DNA of 64,000 bases. Origin: Ecytonucleospora hepatopenaei (taxonomy: Eukaryota > Microsporidia > Enterocytozoonidae). Below the pieces are notes generated by a model. That model had not been told where the DNA came from. It worked only from the letters and a program-made list of their open reading frames with translations, and searched no databases. The stretch lies in the NCBI GenBank assembly GCA_026692725.1, contig JAPMUG010000009.1, positions 100,698 through 164,697 on the forward strand. Direction: 5' to 3'. The position numbers and the translations under genes are program-made. Below are positions 1 through 10,549 of this stretch, in pieces (position 1 is the first letter of the stretch; each line of letters starts with the position of its first letter).

Positions 1-705
1 ATATATAATACATAATATATCATTATATAAATTATTACGTATATTACATATATTAGTATTATTACATATATTATGTATATTCTTATATATACTTAATAAT
101 ATAATATATAATAATATATTACTGTTATTATCATTATGTATTATATTACTGTTAGTATTATTTAATTTATTATCTATTATTCTATTTAATATATTATATA
201 TCTCTTTATCATATTCTACTCTCTCTATTATACCCTTTACTATATATTCTATATTTTCATAATATATTGTATGTATCACATTACTAACTAACACGGTTAT
301 ATCTGATACATATTTAGACATAATTATTAATATATCAGTATTATGAGTGATATTGAATATATTAAATAATTTATGACCAATATCATTATAATCATATTTA
401 ATATTATATGTATTATATGTATTATATGTATTATATGTATTATATGTATTATGTTTAGTATTATATTTAATATTATTTGTATCATATTTAATATATTCTA
501 TTGTATTTATTATAAAATATTCCATTTCTTTATATTTCTTTAACATATGTGACTGATCATAAAAATCATTAAATATTATTATATACTGATCATATGATAT
601 ATTACTTATTATGTCTTTATATTTATATTTATTAGTATTATTAAATGTAATATTAAATGTAATATTATATAAATTAATATATAAAGATGATTTAATATTA
701 TGCAT
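1..705 (-). CDS. Asn-rich hypothetical protein, truncated by window edge
   Basis: An open frame of 235 codons runs from an ATG at 705-703 to the first base of the window without a stop, so the C-terminus lies outside. I do not recognise the protein. It is rich in Asn, Ile, Tyr and Thr, has a short Tyr-Asn-Thr repeat around residues 90-107, and has a better-mixed stretch at about residues 125-185 with charged residues (motif VKGIIERVEYDKEI). Codons are almost entirely A/T, like the next genes to the right. The consistent frame with no stop over 705 bases of A/T sequence, where TAA would be frequent by chance, is the main evidence that it is coding. Confidence 0.6.
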   Translation of the reverse strand, partial: MHNIKSSLYINLYNITFNITFNNTNKYKYKDIISNISYDQYIIIFNDFYDQSHMLKKYKEMEYFIINTIEYIKYDTNNIKYNTKHNTYNTYNTYNTYNTYNIKYDYNDIGHKLFNIFNITHNTDILIIMSKYVSDITVLVSNVIHTIYYENIEYIVKGIIERVEYDKEIYNILNRIIDNKLNNTNSNIIHNDNNSNILLYIILLSIYKNIHNICNNTNICNIRNNLYNDILCIIY

Positions 706-1010
706 ATTATAATATATTATACTATTGTATTATATAATTATATTTTATTATATGTTATAGTTTATTATAAATTATATTATATTATATTATTGTATTATAT
801 TATTATATTATATAATTATATTATATTATATTTTATTATTGTATTATATAATTATATTTTATTATAAATTATTTTTTATGGGTAATATTTTACTAATAAA
901 TATTTTACTAATAAATATTTTTATAATATTACTAATTTATATTTTTATAATATTACTAATAAATATTTTACTAATATATATTTTTATAATATAACATAAT
1001 ATATAATATT
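706..1010. other. A/T-only intergenic spacer
   Basis: Spacer of about 300 bases made almost only of A and T, with short degenerate repeats such as ATATTTTACTAATAAAT around 885-975. I see no gene or recognisable signal. It separates two minus-strand genes. Confidence 0.6.
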
Positions 1011-2147
1011 TTATGGTAATTCTTTTATAGTTTCTTCTATTTTTTTATATCTTGTTTTTATATGATCATATAAAAATATCAATTCTTTTATATTTCTTTC
1101 CTGTTCTATATTCTTAGGATATACCAGTAATACACTTTCTAATATAAAACATAATAGCATTATTTCTTTATTACCATTACAACTGTCACAACTACTATTA
1201 TTGTTAGTATTAGTATTAGTATTAGTATTACTAGTAGTATTAGTATTATTACAATATAATATTCTTTTTATAAATATATCATATTTATTTTTACACTTAC
1301 CTATTTTATTCTTTACTATATTTATAAATATATTAGTATATAACTTATGTATTATATAATCATATGCTATACTATCATTATGTATTATATCCATATATTT
1401 AGTATATAACTTATTTAATTGTTTATTATTTAAATCAATTTCTTCTAGTGTTTTAATAACATAATATAAAGTATTTTTAAGCTTAATAGTAGTATCATTG
1501 GTATATTTTATTTTTTTACTTATAATATGATATATTTTACATAAATGAACATATGTAACAACACTATTCTTAGTATTAGTATTAGTATTGTTATTTAATA
1601 TATTATTAGTATTGTTATTATTTAATATATTATTATATGTATTAGTCTTTTTACAATTATTACATACAATAATATTATCAGTATCACTAACATTAGTAGT
1701 ATCAGTAATATCAGTATTATCAGTATTATTGTAATATATTTCATTTATTTCTTTTATACACTTCTTAGGTAATCTTCTACTTTTTATTATTGCATATATT
1801 AATTCATTTAATTGTTTTTTATTATTTGTCATATGTCTTAAACTGTTTTTTATATTTTTGCTATATTTATTAATCATTCCTTTATAAAATGCATCACATA
1901 TATCAAATAGATTACCAGTTAAATCAATAATACAATTGGTATTCTTAGTAAAATTAGTTATTACGAATACTGGATCTATATTTCTAGTTTTTATTAATTG
2001 ATTTATTGTATAATGTAATGTATTATAGCTTGTACTATATAGATCAATATCAGTAATATATAAATTATGTATAATTGATGGAGAATATAAATAATCAGAT
2101 ATATTACTATAAGTATATAATAAATTAAAAAAGTAAATTAATAACAT
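1011..2147 (-). CDS. Asn-rich hypothetical protein with CxxC pairs
   Basis: Unrecognised protein of 378 residues. The N-terminal half (to about residue 140) is of ordinary complexity. Two Asn/Thr-rich low-complexity tracts follow, at roughly residues 140-195 and 300-320. Each is associated with a cysteine pair (VCNNCKK near residue 160, SCDSCNG near residue 320), so a zinc site is possible but not shown. The C-terminal 60 residues are charged and probably helical. The first residues (MLLIYFFNLLYTYS) are hydrophobic and could be a signal peptide. Codon use is strongly A/T-ending, like its neighbours. Confidence 0.6.
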   Translation of the reverse strand: MLLIYFFNLLYTYSNISDYLYSPSIIHNLYITDIDLYSTSYNTLHYTINQLIKTRNIDPVFVITNFTKNTNCIIDLTGNLFDICDAFYKGMINKYSKNIKNSLRHMTNNKKQLNELIYAIIKSRRLPKKCIKEINEIYYNNTDNTDITDTTNVSDTDNIIVCNNCKKTNTYNNILNNNNTNNILNNNTNTNTKNSVVTYVHLCKIYHIISKKIKYTNDTTIKLKNTLYYVIKTLEEIDLNNKQLNKLYTKYMDIIHNDSIAYDYIIHKLYTNIFINIVKNKIGKCKNKYDIFIKRILYCNNTNTTSNTNTNTNTNNNSSCDSCNGNKEIMLLCFILESVLLVYPKNIEQERNIKELIFLYDHIKTRYKKIEETIKELP

Positions 2148-2606
2148 AATATAAATATAATAAATTATAATATTAAATATGATATAAAATATAATAATTA
2201 TTGATATGGATTAAAAAAATATTAAATATCAATTTTATATCATATCAATAATAATATAAAAATGATATTATATTTATAATAAATTGATTTTTTAATTACT
2301 TTATTTATTTTGAAATAATTATTTATATATTAAATATGATATCAATATTAAATATCACTATTTATTGATAATATATTAAATTTTATTAATCAAATCAATT
2401 TATGATTTATTATATAATTACATAATATACTTATTATAAAATATTATATTTATTATAATTATTATATTTATTATAATTATTATACAATAATATAATAGGT
2501 AATCATATCTTTGATAATAAGATTATATATATATAATAGTAGCATACATTAGCAAACAGTGTATATTTTATATAAATGTATTTGCTAAATTTTAACTATA
2601 AAATTC

Positions 2607-2710
2607 AATAACAGTCTAATATTTTAATAATAGTCTAATATTTTAATAATAGTCTAATATTTTAATAACAGTCTAATATTTTAATAACATTCTAATATTT
2701 TAATAACATG
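2607..2710. repeat. 19-base tandem repeat, about 5.5 copies
   Basis: Head-to-tail copies of AATAACAGTCTAATATTTT with one or two substitutions (CAG or TAG or CAT at positions 6-8). Five full units and a partial sixth are visible. It lies in a gene-free region. Confidence 0.85.
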
Positions 2711-2812
2711 TATAATAAAAAAGAAGAAAAGACTTAAAAAGTGACATAAAAAATAGAATATTTTTTAAAAGTACTGAAAATTCTAAGCCTTTGACAGAAA
2801 CATTTTGGCATT

Positions 2813-2900
2813 AGAGTATTCTATATAATTAAAGTATTCTATATAATTAGAGTATTTTATATTATTTGAGTATTTTATATAATTAGTGTATTTTATATAA
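2813..2900. repeat. 19-base imperfect tandem repeat
   Basis: About four to five degenerate copies of AGAGTATTCTATATAATTA. An isolated AGAGTATTCT also occurs near 2974, just outside the array. Confidence 0.7.
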
Positions 2901-3547
2901 AATAATGTGAATTTGTGTATGGTTATTCCAAGACTGGATGAAAGTCACAGATTGTTTTTGTAATTTGTAGATAGAGTATTCTTAGTCGTATATGATGTTT
3001 TTAATTTTCTAATTAATTGGTCTAACCATTTAAAATAAAAGGTTAATTATGTATTTATATATTCTTGTTATTTTATTAATAATTTTGTAAATATATTATA
3101 TAAATATATTATATAATAATTATATTATTACTATTTTATATAAATACATTATATAATAACTATACTATATAATAATTATATTATTATCAATTTTTTATGA
3201 TTTATGTCAAATATATATATCAATCATATATAAATGATATGATTTTATTTACCTGATATAATTATAAAAAATGAAATATATTTAAATATAATAATAAAAA
3301 ATATATTTAAATAAAATAATAAAACATATTATATCAAAATATATCAATATTTAATATCAATTTAGACATTATATCAAAAATAAATTAAAACATATCCATA
3401 TAAATTATATTTTATTAATAGTATAAATAGTTATATAAATTATATTTAATATAATATAATATTTATTTATTTATATAATATATAATACAATATAATATAA
3501 TATATATTTATTTATTAATATAATATATAATTATAATATAATATAAT

Positions 3548-4324
3548 ATGATAAAATATAATAATTCTACTAATAAATCTAATATACAATCATATAATAG
3601 TGATATTACTAATAAATGTAAGTATAGTAAGATAGCAATATTTGGACTACCAGCAAGTGGTAAAGGAACATTAGCAGAGAAGATAGCAAAGCAATTTAAT
3701 TTAAAACATATATCATCAGGAGATATATTAAGGAGGGAATTTAAGGAGAATAAAATAAACAATAATAACAGTAATACTACTAATAAAATAAACATTACTA
3801 ACAGTAATACTAATAATAACAGTAATACTACTAATGATCAAGAATCATCTATTAATAAAGGTGGATTTGCTACTGATGAATATATTATCAACCTATTATC
3901 TAATTATGTACCAGATGATAATTACATATTAGATGGATTCCCACGTACCATAGCACAGATAGATGTGTTTGACATAGATATGGGAATACTAATAGATGTG
4001 AGTGAGGAAGTGGCATTAAAGAGAATGGAGATAAGGAGGAATACTAATATAAGTGATAATACTAATATAAGTAGTAATACTAATAATAGTGTATGTAACA
4101 ATACTAATATAAGTAACAATATATGTAATATAAGTAATAATACTAATATCAGTAATATTCGTAATGATGATAATTATGATACTTTTATTAATAGATTACA
4201 TATGTATAAACATAATACACAACCAGTAGTAGATGAATTAAATAGTAGAAATAAGTTAATAATAGTAGATGGTAATAAGAATAAAGAAGAAGTATTAGAA
4301 AAGGTATTAAATTATATAATGTGA
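3548..4324 (+). CDS. Adenylate kinase with Asn/Thr-rich insertions
   Basis: Nucleoside monophosphate kinase of the adenylate kinase family, which interconverts ATP + AMP and 2 ADP. Residues 33-41 are the P-loop GLPASGKGT. The NMP-binding start ISSGDILRREF follows, then the family signature LDGFPRT near residue 138 and a C-terminal VDGNKNKEEVLEKVLNYI that matches the family's last helix. Two low-complexity tracts interrupt the fold: an Asn/Thr/Ser insert after GDILRREFKEN (about residues 74-100) and a second of about 45 residues where the LID domain begins, after MEIRR. Without them the length is near that of a short adenylate kinase. A 34-residue Asn-rich N-terminal extension precedes the fold. 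It is the only plus-strand gene between 1 and 7,585. UMP/CMP kinase is the main alternative. Confidence 0.85.
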   Translation: MIKYNNSTNKSNIQSYNSDITNKCKYSKIAIFGLPASGKGTLAEKIAKQFNLKHISSGDILRREFKENKINNNNSNTTNKINITNSNTNNNSNTTNDQESSINKGGFATDEYIINLLSNYVPDDNYILDGFPRTIAQIDVFDIDMGILIDVSEEVALKRMEIRRNTNISDNTNISSNTNNSVCNNTNISNNICNISNNTNISNIRNDDNYDTFINRLHMYKHNTQPVVDELNSRNKLIIVDGNKNKEEVLEKVLNYIM

Positions 4325-4497
4325 TAAATATATTAGTATTATATCATATAATAATATATTAAACTATATAATAAAAAATTATCAGTAATAAATAAAATAA
4401 TAAAAAATTATCAGTAATAAATATATTAGTATCATATATTATAATAATAAATATATTAGTATTATATAATTATAATATAATAATAAATATATTAGTA

Positions 4498-7332
4498 TCA
4501 TATATATTTATATATCTTATTATGTATTATTATATTATCTACCTTACCATTTAATATTATCATATTATTCTTCCTATATATTATACCATTCTTATGTTTA
4601 TATTTTAACATTTTAGTTAATGGTAATATAAATAATTGATATTTACTATTTGTGTTATTGTTACTGTTACTGTTATATGTATTATATGTATTACTGTTAT
4701 ATAATGTATTACTGTTATTGTTATATATATTACTTTTATATATATTACTGTTATATTCTTTATATATTTTATTAGTACTTTCATAATATATTAATTCAGT
4801 ATAACTTAATATACTATTAGTATATATTTTAATATATTTAACAGTAATATTAGTATTATTCAATTTATTATGTGTATTAGTTTTATATAATATATTATCA
4901 GTATTATTCAATTTATTATGTGTATTATATAATATATTATATTTTATATTATTTATTATTATACTATTATGCTTATATCTTATATTTAATATATTATCAT
5001 ATGTATTATATATGTTACTAATAGTAGTAGTATGTAATATATCATTACTGGTATAATATATATCAACATGTATATCACTAATATTGATAGAGTCATATAG
5101 TAGTAATGTAAATGATTTAGTATTAGACATATCAATATGGATATAACCATTAACAATATTATACATATTATCATATAATGTATTATTTATATTATTATAT
5201 AATGTATTATTTATATTATTATATAATCTATTATTTATATTATTATATAATGTATTAGTATCATATAATTTATTATCATATAATCTATTATTAGTATTAT
5301 GTATATAATATATACTTTCTATTATAAATATATTATTATATAATATACTATCTTTATCATTATATTTATCATTATATGTATTATGTATATATTCTATAAA
5401 TATATTATTATACTTATATAATACTATATTAATGTTATTTATATTATTAAGTAATATATAACAATCAAATATAGTATCAGTAGTATCATTAGTATATGCT
5501 ATATTAGTATTATTTATTATATGTTTATACTTTTTACTTAATAATATATTTATATCAGTATTATATATTATATTAGTATTATATGTTTTAGTCAGTATAT
5601 AATATAATATATCAATATTAGTAATATATTTATATATGATATTATACAAATATAATAATATATTAGTATTACATATATTATTAGTATTATTAGTATTACA
5701 TATATTATTAGTATTACATATATTATGTATTTTATCTATTATATAATTATAATTATGATTATGATTATATTTATAATTATGATTATGATTATAAATATAT
5801 TTTATATATTTACTATTTAATAATGATATAAATATATTATCATCTAGTAAATTAATATATTTTATATTTATAATAATACATTCTATTATATTGATATTAA
5901 ATATATTAGTGTTATATGTATTATTTAATATATTAGTATTATATGTATTATTTAATATATTAGTGTTATATGTATTATTTATTGTTTTATATAATAATAT
6001 ATATAATATATTACATTTAGTATATCTAATAAAATCATATAATATATTAGTATATATATTAGTATATATATTAGTATTATAATATAATATCTTATTAAAT
6101 ATATTATATAATATATCAGTATTATTTATATTATATAATATATCTATATTACTATTTCTGTTACTGTTATATATATCACATATTATATTCAATACTCTCT
6201 TATATGTTATTATATCTATATACTTCATTATATACTCTATTCTTATACTTAATAAATATAGTGATTTACTATTAGTTAGTAATACTAATAATAATTCAAT
6301 ATTATCAATATATTTAATAATATTTATAAATATATATTTAGTATCATATATAAATATATACTGATTATATGTATTAGTGTTATATGTATTAGTGTTATTT
6401 ATATTATCATATGTATTAGTGTTATTATATGTATTAGTGTTATTATATGTATTATTATATATTATATTATTATTACTGTTATTATATGTATTACTGTTAT
6501 TTATACATTTAGACCAATTAGTTAATATATTTATAATTATTGGATTATAATAATTGATATTTAATATATTACTATCAGTATTATATATATTAGTATTATT
6601 AGTATCAGTATTATTTATATTACTGTTATATGTATTACTGTTATTTATATTACTATTTATATTATTATTTATATTACTGCTATATGTATTATATATCTCT
6701 TTTATACTTTTATTACTCATAAAATATATATCTATTAATGCATATATATCATATGAATATATTGTATTTATATTATTATATTTATTTTGTATATTATGTA
6801 ATTTACTATTATATATTATTATATTATATGTTATATATGATAATATATTTATATATGATATATTAGTAACATCTATATATGACATACATATATTATATAT
6901 GTTATCATTAGTAGTATTATCTATTATGTTATTATCAGTATCATATAATATAGTATTATCAGTATCATTAGTATTTAATATATTCATCCTTATATATATC
7001 TCTAATATCTTTATACTCTCTTTTATGCTTATATTACTTATGCTTATTTTATTTATTCCCTTTATATACTTTGTTATGTCACTAATGCTATATTTGTTAC
7101 ATTTATATATGTTAGATAGTGTATTATATAAATCAATGGTCATATCTACTAATATATTATCATAGTTATAAATATAATCAATATCATTAGTTAAGGTTAA
7201 ATTATATAGAATATTATATTCATTACATATATTAGTAACATTATCATTATATAATATATTATCATTATATATATTATTTATATTATCATTACATATATTA
7301 GTAATATTATTAGTATTATCTTTTATATCCAT
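4498..7332 (-). CDS. Very large Asn/Tyr/Ile-rich protein, unknown
   Basis: A 944-residue frame that I do not recognise. Asn-rich tracts with YNTN, NNTN and NTYN repeats occupy much of it, but blocks of ordinary hydrophobic helical sequence lie between them. One example (about residues 330-400) contains LLLVLLTNSKSLYLLSIRIE. A better-mixed, probably beta-rich segment (MSNTKSFTLLLYDSINISD) and a C-terminal segment ending KMLKYKHKNGIIYRKN and VDNIIIHNKIYKYI follow. Helical repeats followed by a beta-rich end would fit an adaptin- or coatomer-like subunit, but I see no diagnostic motif, so this is only a guess. A frame of 2.8 kb without a stop in A/T-only DNA supports real coding. Long antisense frames here are shadows. 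Confidence 0.6.
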   Translation of the reverse strand: MDIKDNTNNITNICNDNINNIYNDNILYNDNVTNICNEYNILYNLTLTNDIDYIYNYDNILVDMTIDLYNTLSNIYKCNKYSISDITKYIKGINKISISNISIKESIKILEIYIRMNILNTNDTDNTILYDTDNNIIDNTTNDNIYNICMSYIDVTNISYINILSYITYNIIIYNSKLHNIQNKYNNINTIYSYDIYALIDIYFMSNKSIKEIYNTYSSNINNNINSNINNSNTYNSNINNTDTNNTNIYNTDSNILNINYYNPIIINILTNWSKCINNSNTYNNSNNNIIYNNTYNNTNTYNNTNTYDNINNTNTYNTNTYNQYIFIYDTKYIFINIIKYIDNIELLLVLLTNSKSLYLLSIRIEYIMKYIDIITYKRVLNIICDIYNSNRNSNIDILYNINNTDILYNIFNKILYYNTNIYTNIYTNILYDFIRYTKCNILYILLYKTINNTYNTNILNNTYNTNILNNTYNTNIFNINIIECIIINIKYINLLDDNIFISLLNSKYIKYIYNHNHNYKYNHNHNYNYIIDKIHNICNTNNICNTNNTNNICNTNILLYLYNIIYKYITNIDILYYILTKTYNTNIIYNTDINILLSKKYKHIINNTNIAYTNDTTDTIFDCYILLNNINNINIVLYKYNNIFIEYIHNTYNDKYNDKDSILYNNIFIIESIYYIHNTNNRLYDNKLYDTNTLYNNINNRLYNNINNTLYNNINNTLYDNMYNIVNGYIHIDMSNTKSFTLLLYDSINISDIHVDIYYTSNDILHTTTISNIYNTYDNILNIRYKHNSIIINNIKYNILYNTHNKLNNTDNILYKTNTHNKLNNTNITVKYIKIYTNSILSYTELIYYESTNKIYKEYNSNIYKSNIYNNNSNTLYNSNTYNTYNSNSNNNTNSKYQLFILPLTKMLKYKHKNGIIYRKNNMIILNGKVDNIIIHNKIYKYI

Positions 7333-7379
7333 TTAAGTATATAATATAAATATATTAGTATAACTATAACTATAAACTA

Positions 7380-7500
7380 TAAACTATAAACTATAAACTA
7401 TAAAATAATATAAAGTATAAACTATAATCTATAATCTATAAACTATAATCTATATATAATATAATATAAAATATAAACTATAAACTTATAATCTATATAT
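7380..7500. repeat. ACTATAA-type degenerate repeat
   Basis: Short degenerate repeat of AACTATA and AATCTATA units in the spacer between the divergently transcribed genes at 7332 and 7586. Confidence 0.6.
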
Positions 7501-7585
7501 AATATAAATATGTTTATATTGTTTTTATTTATTGTTTTATATTATTATGTTTTAAATATATTTTATTTATATTATATTATATAAT

Positions 7586-8287
7586 ATGTTTATATATAAT
7601 AGTATTATACTATATACTAATATATTTATATTATGTTATGATTATATATTTATATCCACTAATAAACATACTGATAATAGATATTTAGCATATAATAATG
7701 GTAATTTATATTTAGGACATATACCAGTTATAATTAAAATATATAGTAGTAATACATATAATACATATAATACTGATAGTAATACATATAATACTGATAG
7801 TAATACATATAATACTGATAGTAATACATATAATAGATATAATACTGACAAATATATTGGTATTAAATATAATAATATAATTAAATATATAACAATAGAA
7901 AATAATAAATATAATAATAAACATAATAGTAATAAATATAATACCAATAAACATAATAATAGTAATAAATATAATAATAGAATCATTGTTAGTGATAATA
8001 ATAAATCACTATTTACCATACAATTATATCATTTTAATCATTCAAATAGTAAATATAATACATATATATTAAAATATAATGATAAGTGTATAATGAAAGA
8101 CATGAAGATAGGTGATTGTAAATTGATAAAAGATATATTTATATTTAGAATAGAGAGATATAGAAGACATAATAAAATAAAAAGAAGTAAAAATAGAATA
8201 ACACATAATAGTAATATAAACAGTGATATAAACAGTAATATAAACAGTAGTAATACTAATACTAATAACATTGTTAGTGATTATTAA
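7586..8287 (+). CDS. Asn-rich secreted protein, possibly a divergent RBL-like member
   Basis: A 233-residue protein starting with a hydrophobic leader (MFIYNSIILYTNIFILCYDY). The middle is Asn/Lys/Tyr/Thr-rich, with a four-fold NTYNTDS repeat around residues 55-80. The end of the ordered part reads YILKYNDKCIMKDMKIGDC and then a hydrophobic IFIFRIE. This matches in layout the last beta-trefoil strand pair of the minus-strand RBL-like genes to the right, which have Cys, a short run, GDC, then a hydrophobic stretch (for example CVIKNDDNKSLTLGDC in the gene at 13411). I therefore infer that it is an outlying member of that family. The inference is weak because most of the protein is low complexity. 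The tail after residue 200 is basic and then Asn-rich. Confidence 0.45.
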   Translation: MFIYNSIILYTNIFILCYDYIFISTNKHTDNRYLAYNNGNLYLGHIPVIIKIYSSNTYNTYNTDSNTYNTDSNTYNTDSNTYNRYNTDKYIGIKYNNIIKYITIENNKYNNKHNSNKYNTNKHNNSNKYNNRIIVSDNNKSLFTIQLYHFNHSNSKYNTYILKYNDKCIMKDMKIGDCKLIKDIFIFRIERYRRHNKIKRSKNRITHNSNINSDINSNINSSNTNTNNIVSDY

Positions 8288-8442
8288 ATAAATTATATTA
8301 ATATTTTATTATTATATTATAATATTATAGTTTTATATGTTATTATGTTATAGTTTATTTATAGTTTTATATTTTATTATGTTATAGTTTATTTATAATA
8401 TTTTATTATAGTTTATATTTATATTATAGTTTATTTATTTTT

Positions 8443-9420
8443 TTAACATAAATTTATAAAACTATTACCACACATTTGATTAGGATTCCAATAATTACTA
8501 TTAGTATTATAACAATTACTATTAGTATTATAACAATTACTATTACCATTATAACAATTATTATAATTATAATTATTATCACAATTATCACTATCATCTA
8601 AATTATTATAATTATTATAATTATTATAATTATTATGATTATAATTATTACATTTACCTCTACATAATGCCTTTAAATACTTTTCTATCCTACTCATCTT
8701 TCTACCTATATTACCACCACTGTGTGATATATCACTACTGCTACTACTGTCAAACATCCTTTTAAACTTACCATACTTTCTACTTGCATACCTTTTGGTC
8801 CTATTGATTCCTCTGCCTAGTGATCTGCCTATTTTCCTTCCTTTATGTCTCATGTACTTTCTTATTCCAAATATACCACTGCTGCTTGAACTGCTTGAGC
8901 TGCATGAATCACTGCTGCTTGAATTGCTGCTTGATTCACTGCTGCTTGAATGGTTATAGTGGCTATTATAGAAATTATTTATATACTTATCATACTTGCT
9001 TTTGTTTATTACGTCTATACACGATGGTCTTTTGCACATGCGGAACTCCAGGGCTTGGTTTCTTTTGCACAGCTTAAATGTCAAAAAGTTCTTTTTGTCC
9101 TTTTCCAGGCAGTAGTCTCCTTTCCTTATGGCTATGTGGTTGTCGCTGACGTAGAGCAGCTTCATGTTTTGGTTCCACTTGAACACCTTCTTTTTGTTTT
9201 GCATCTTTGCATTTCTTCTTATTTTTATTGTTCTAGTCAGATACTTATTCTTTGATACTATGTTCTTTACCATTTTATTACGAGTGTTTTTTATAGAAAA
9301 TTGCTGTGGTTCACGAGATAAAAATACTTTACTACCTGATGTTCTTATAAACTTATTAGAAACTACTTCTTGGAAATAAACAGAGTAGATCACTATAAAA
9401 TAGAGTTTAAGCAATATCAT
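8443..9420 (-). CDS. Secreted basic RBL-like protein with Ser- and Asn-rich tail
   Basis: A 325-residue protein with an N-terminal signal peptide (MILLKLYFIVIYSVYFQ). Residues 20-140 are Lys/Arg-rich and contain the paired-cysteine end of the RBL-like layout (YCLEKDKKNFLTFKLC, then ALEFRM). Then come a Ser-run (about 160-190), a very basic segment (RKIGRSLGRGINRTKR) and an Asn/Tyr tail with a repeated NSNCYNT unit and several Cys. Composition shifts inside the gene: the N-terminal coding part uses mixed codons, while the 3' end is A/T-only like the block to its left. Upstream at 9518-9551 are AAAACATT and ATGAAACAAAA, related to the RBL upstream element. It could act as a secreted or spore-coat protein, which is unproven. 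Confidence 0.6.
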   Translation of the reverse strand: MILLKLYFIVIYSVYFQEVVSNKFIRTSGSKVFLSREPQQFSIKNTRNKMVKNIVSKNKYLTRTIKIRRNAKMQNKKKVFKWNQNMKLLYVSDNHIAIRKGDYCLEKDKKNFLTFKLCKRNQALEFRMCKRPSCIDVINKSKYDKYINNFYNSHYNHSSSSESSSNSSSSDSCSSSSSSSSGIFGIRKYMRHKGRKIGRSLGRGINRTKRYASRKYGKFKRMFDSSSSSDISHSGGNIGRKMSRIEKYLKALCRGKCNNYNHNNYNNYNNYNNLDDSDNCDNNYNYNNCYNGNSNCYNTNSNCYNTNSNYWNPNQMCGNSFINLC

Positions 9421-9710
9421 TTATAAAATATTATATTTATATATTTATATATTATTAATAATATTTAATATATGTTTAAGTTATATATAAATATATTTTA
9501 ATCTGTAATAAATTATGTTAAAACATTATAAACAGAAATGAAACAAAATCATAAGAATGTTTTAAATATAATATTAAATCTATTTAATATATCAGATAAT
9601 TTAATATATAAATTGTTTTTTTATTTTAATTAATTTTAAATTATTTAATTATAAATTATTTATTTTATATTTTTTAATTTTATTTATATATTAATGTATT
9701 TTATATTTTA
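9421..9710. promoter_or_regulatory. Spacer with RBL-type upstream element
   Basis: A/T-rich spacer upstream of the 8443-9420 gene. The only distinctive sequence is GTTAAAACATTATAAACAGAAATGAAACAAAATC-like material at 9518-9551 (two half-sites, AAAACATT and GAAACA), related to the element found before the other RBL genes. Confidence 0.4.
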
Positions 9711-10538
9711 TCATATTATTGATACCAAATATTCCTGTACTTTTTCTTTTTTAACACTATCTATTTTTCTATTTCTGGTACTATATGGCATAAACATCTT
9801 TGGTGTTCTTTTATATGTTCCATCTATAAATATTTTGGTAAATAAATTGTCTTTATGTGCTATTTTATACCTTGTTTGTTTTGATTTGAAAATATCAAGA
9901 ACATTTTGATTAGTTGAAATATTTACATCCTCAAACACACAACTATCACTTCTATCACTCTTATGGCTATTATTGTTACTCTCATTATTCTCATTTTTAC
10001 TCTCTAATATTACTTCCATGGCTGATCCACAATCTCCAAATGTTAAATTTCTATTTAAGCATATATCTTTAGTATTATGCATAATTATAAAATATCCTTT
10101 TGAATTTATACTAATTCTAAAAGCATCTTCCTTTTTAGTAAGCTTAAAACTGGAAATTTCAAGCTTAGGTTTTTTATGTGATTTGCCACTTGAAATAGAA
10201 AGTATTTTTATTTCACTGCGATCTGTTTTATCAGGTTCAACTATTCTTTTTTTATGATAATTGTTAGAAGTATGCCTATCCATATAATATTTAGAATTAG
10301 AATTATTTGAATTAGAATTATCTGAATAAGAACTAAAATAATTGTTTGAATTTGTTCTAAACTTTATTATGGTAGAAAACGCATTTTCCTTACCTGCAAG
10401 TGTCCTAATAAAATCTACTCTATATCTGCTCTTACCTACAATAAGTCTATCATTTTTTATACCTAAATATTTCCTTCTACGTGAAGAAGAAACCACTCTA
10501 AAATATTCACAGAGAATTTCAGCAAAAAAGAAAAACAT
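9711..10538 (-). CDS. Secreted RBL-like protein
   Basis: A 275-residue protein beginning with a hydrophobic leader (MFFFFAEILCEYFRVV). The N-terminal part keeps the family opening, in which a hydrophobic leader runs into a beta strand and a YLGIKNDRL segment. Ser/Asn-rich material follows. A second ordered block reads AFRISINSKGYFIIM, then CLNRNLTFGDC, then AMEVILE, which is the Cys-(8)-GDC-hydrophobic signature seen in the genes at 7586 and 13411. The basic C-terminus contains YKRTPKMFMPYSTRNRK. An AAACATTGTGAAACAATC element at 10532-10549 overlaps the start codon, so an alternative in-frame start would have to lie downstream. Carbohydrate binding is inferred from the family and not shown. 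Confidence 0.6.
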   Translation of the reverse strand: MFFFFAEILCEYFRVVSSSRRRKYLGIKNDRLIVGKSRYRVDFIRTLAGKENAFSTIIKFRTNSNNYFSSYSDNSNSNNSNSKYYMDRHTSNNYHKKRIVEPDKTDRSEIKILSISSGKSHKKPKLEISSFKLTKKEDAFRISINSKGYFIIMHNTKDICLNRNLTFGDCGSAMEVILESKNENNESNNNSHKSDRSDSCVFEDVNISTNQNVLDIFKSKQTRYKIAHKDNLFTKIFIDGTYKRTPKMFMPYSTRNRKIDSVKKEKVQEYLVSII

Positions 10539-10549
10539 TGTGAAACAAT
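10532..10549 (-). promoter_or_regulatory. RBL-type dyad element
   Basis: AAACATTGTGAAACAATC on the plus strand, overlapping the start codon of the 9711-10538 gene. It contains the half-sites AAACATTG and GAAACAAT shared with the other RBL upstream regions. Confidence 0.5.

Larger units (their letters stand above)
2148..3547. other. 1.4 kb gene-poor region with short tandem repeats
   Basis: No open frame of convincing length on either strand. It contains two small tandem arrays (annotated separately) and long A/T-only stretches. The bases at about 2905-3020 are the only part with mixed composition (for example GGTTATTCCAAGACTGG) and could hold a short RNA gene, but I could not match them to a known RNA. 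Confidence 0.5.

Noticed and set aside
6554..7165. 203-residue plus-strand Leu/Ile-rich frame
   Set aside because: Antisense of an Asn/Tyr-rich coding region. Reading NNT-type codons backwards gives Leu/Ile-rich frames that look like membrane proteins.
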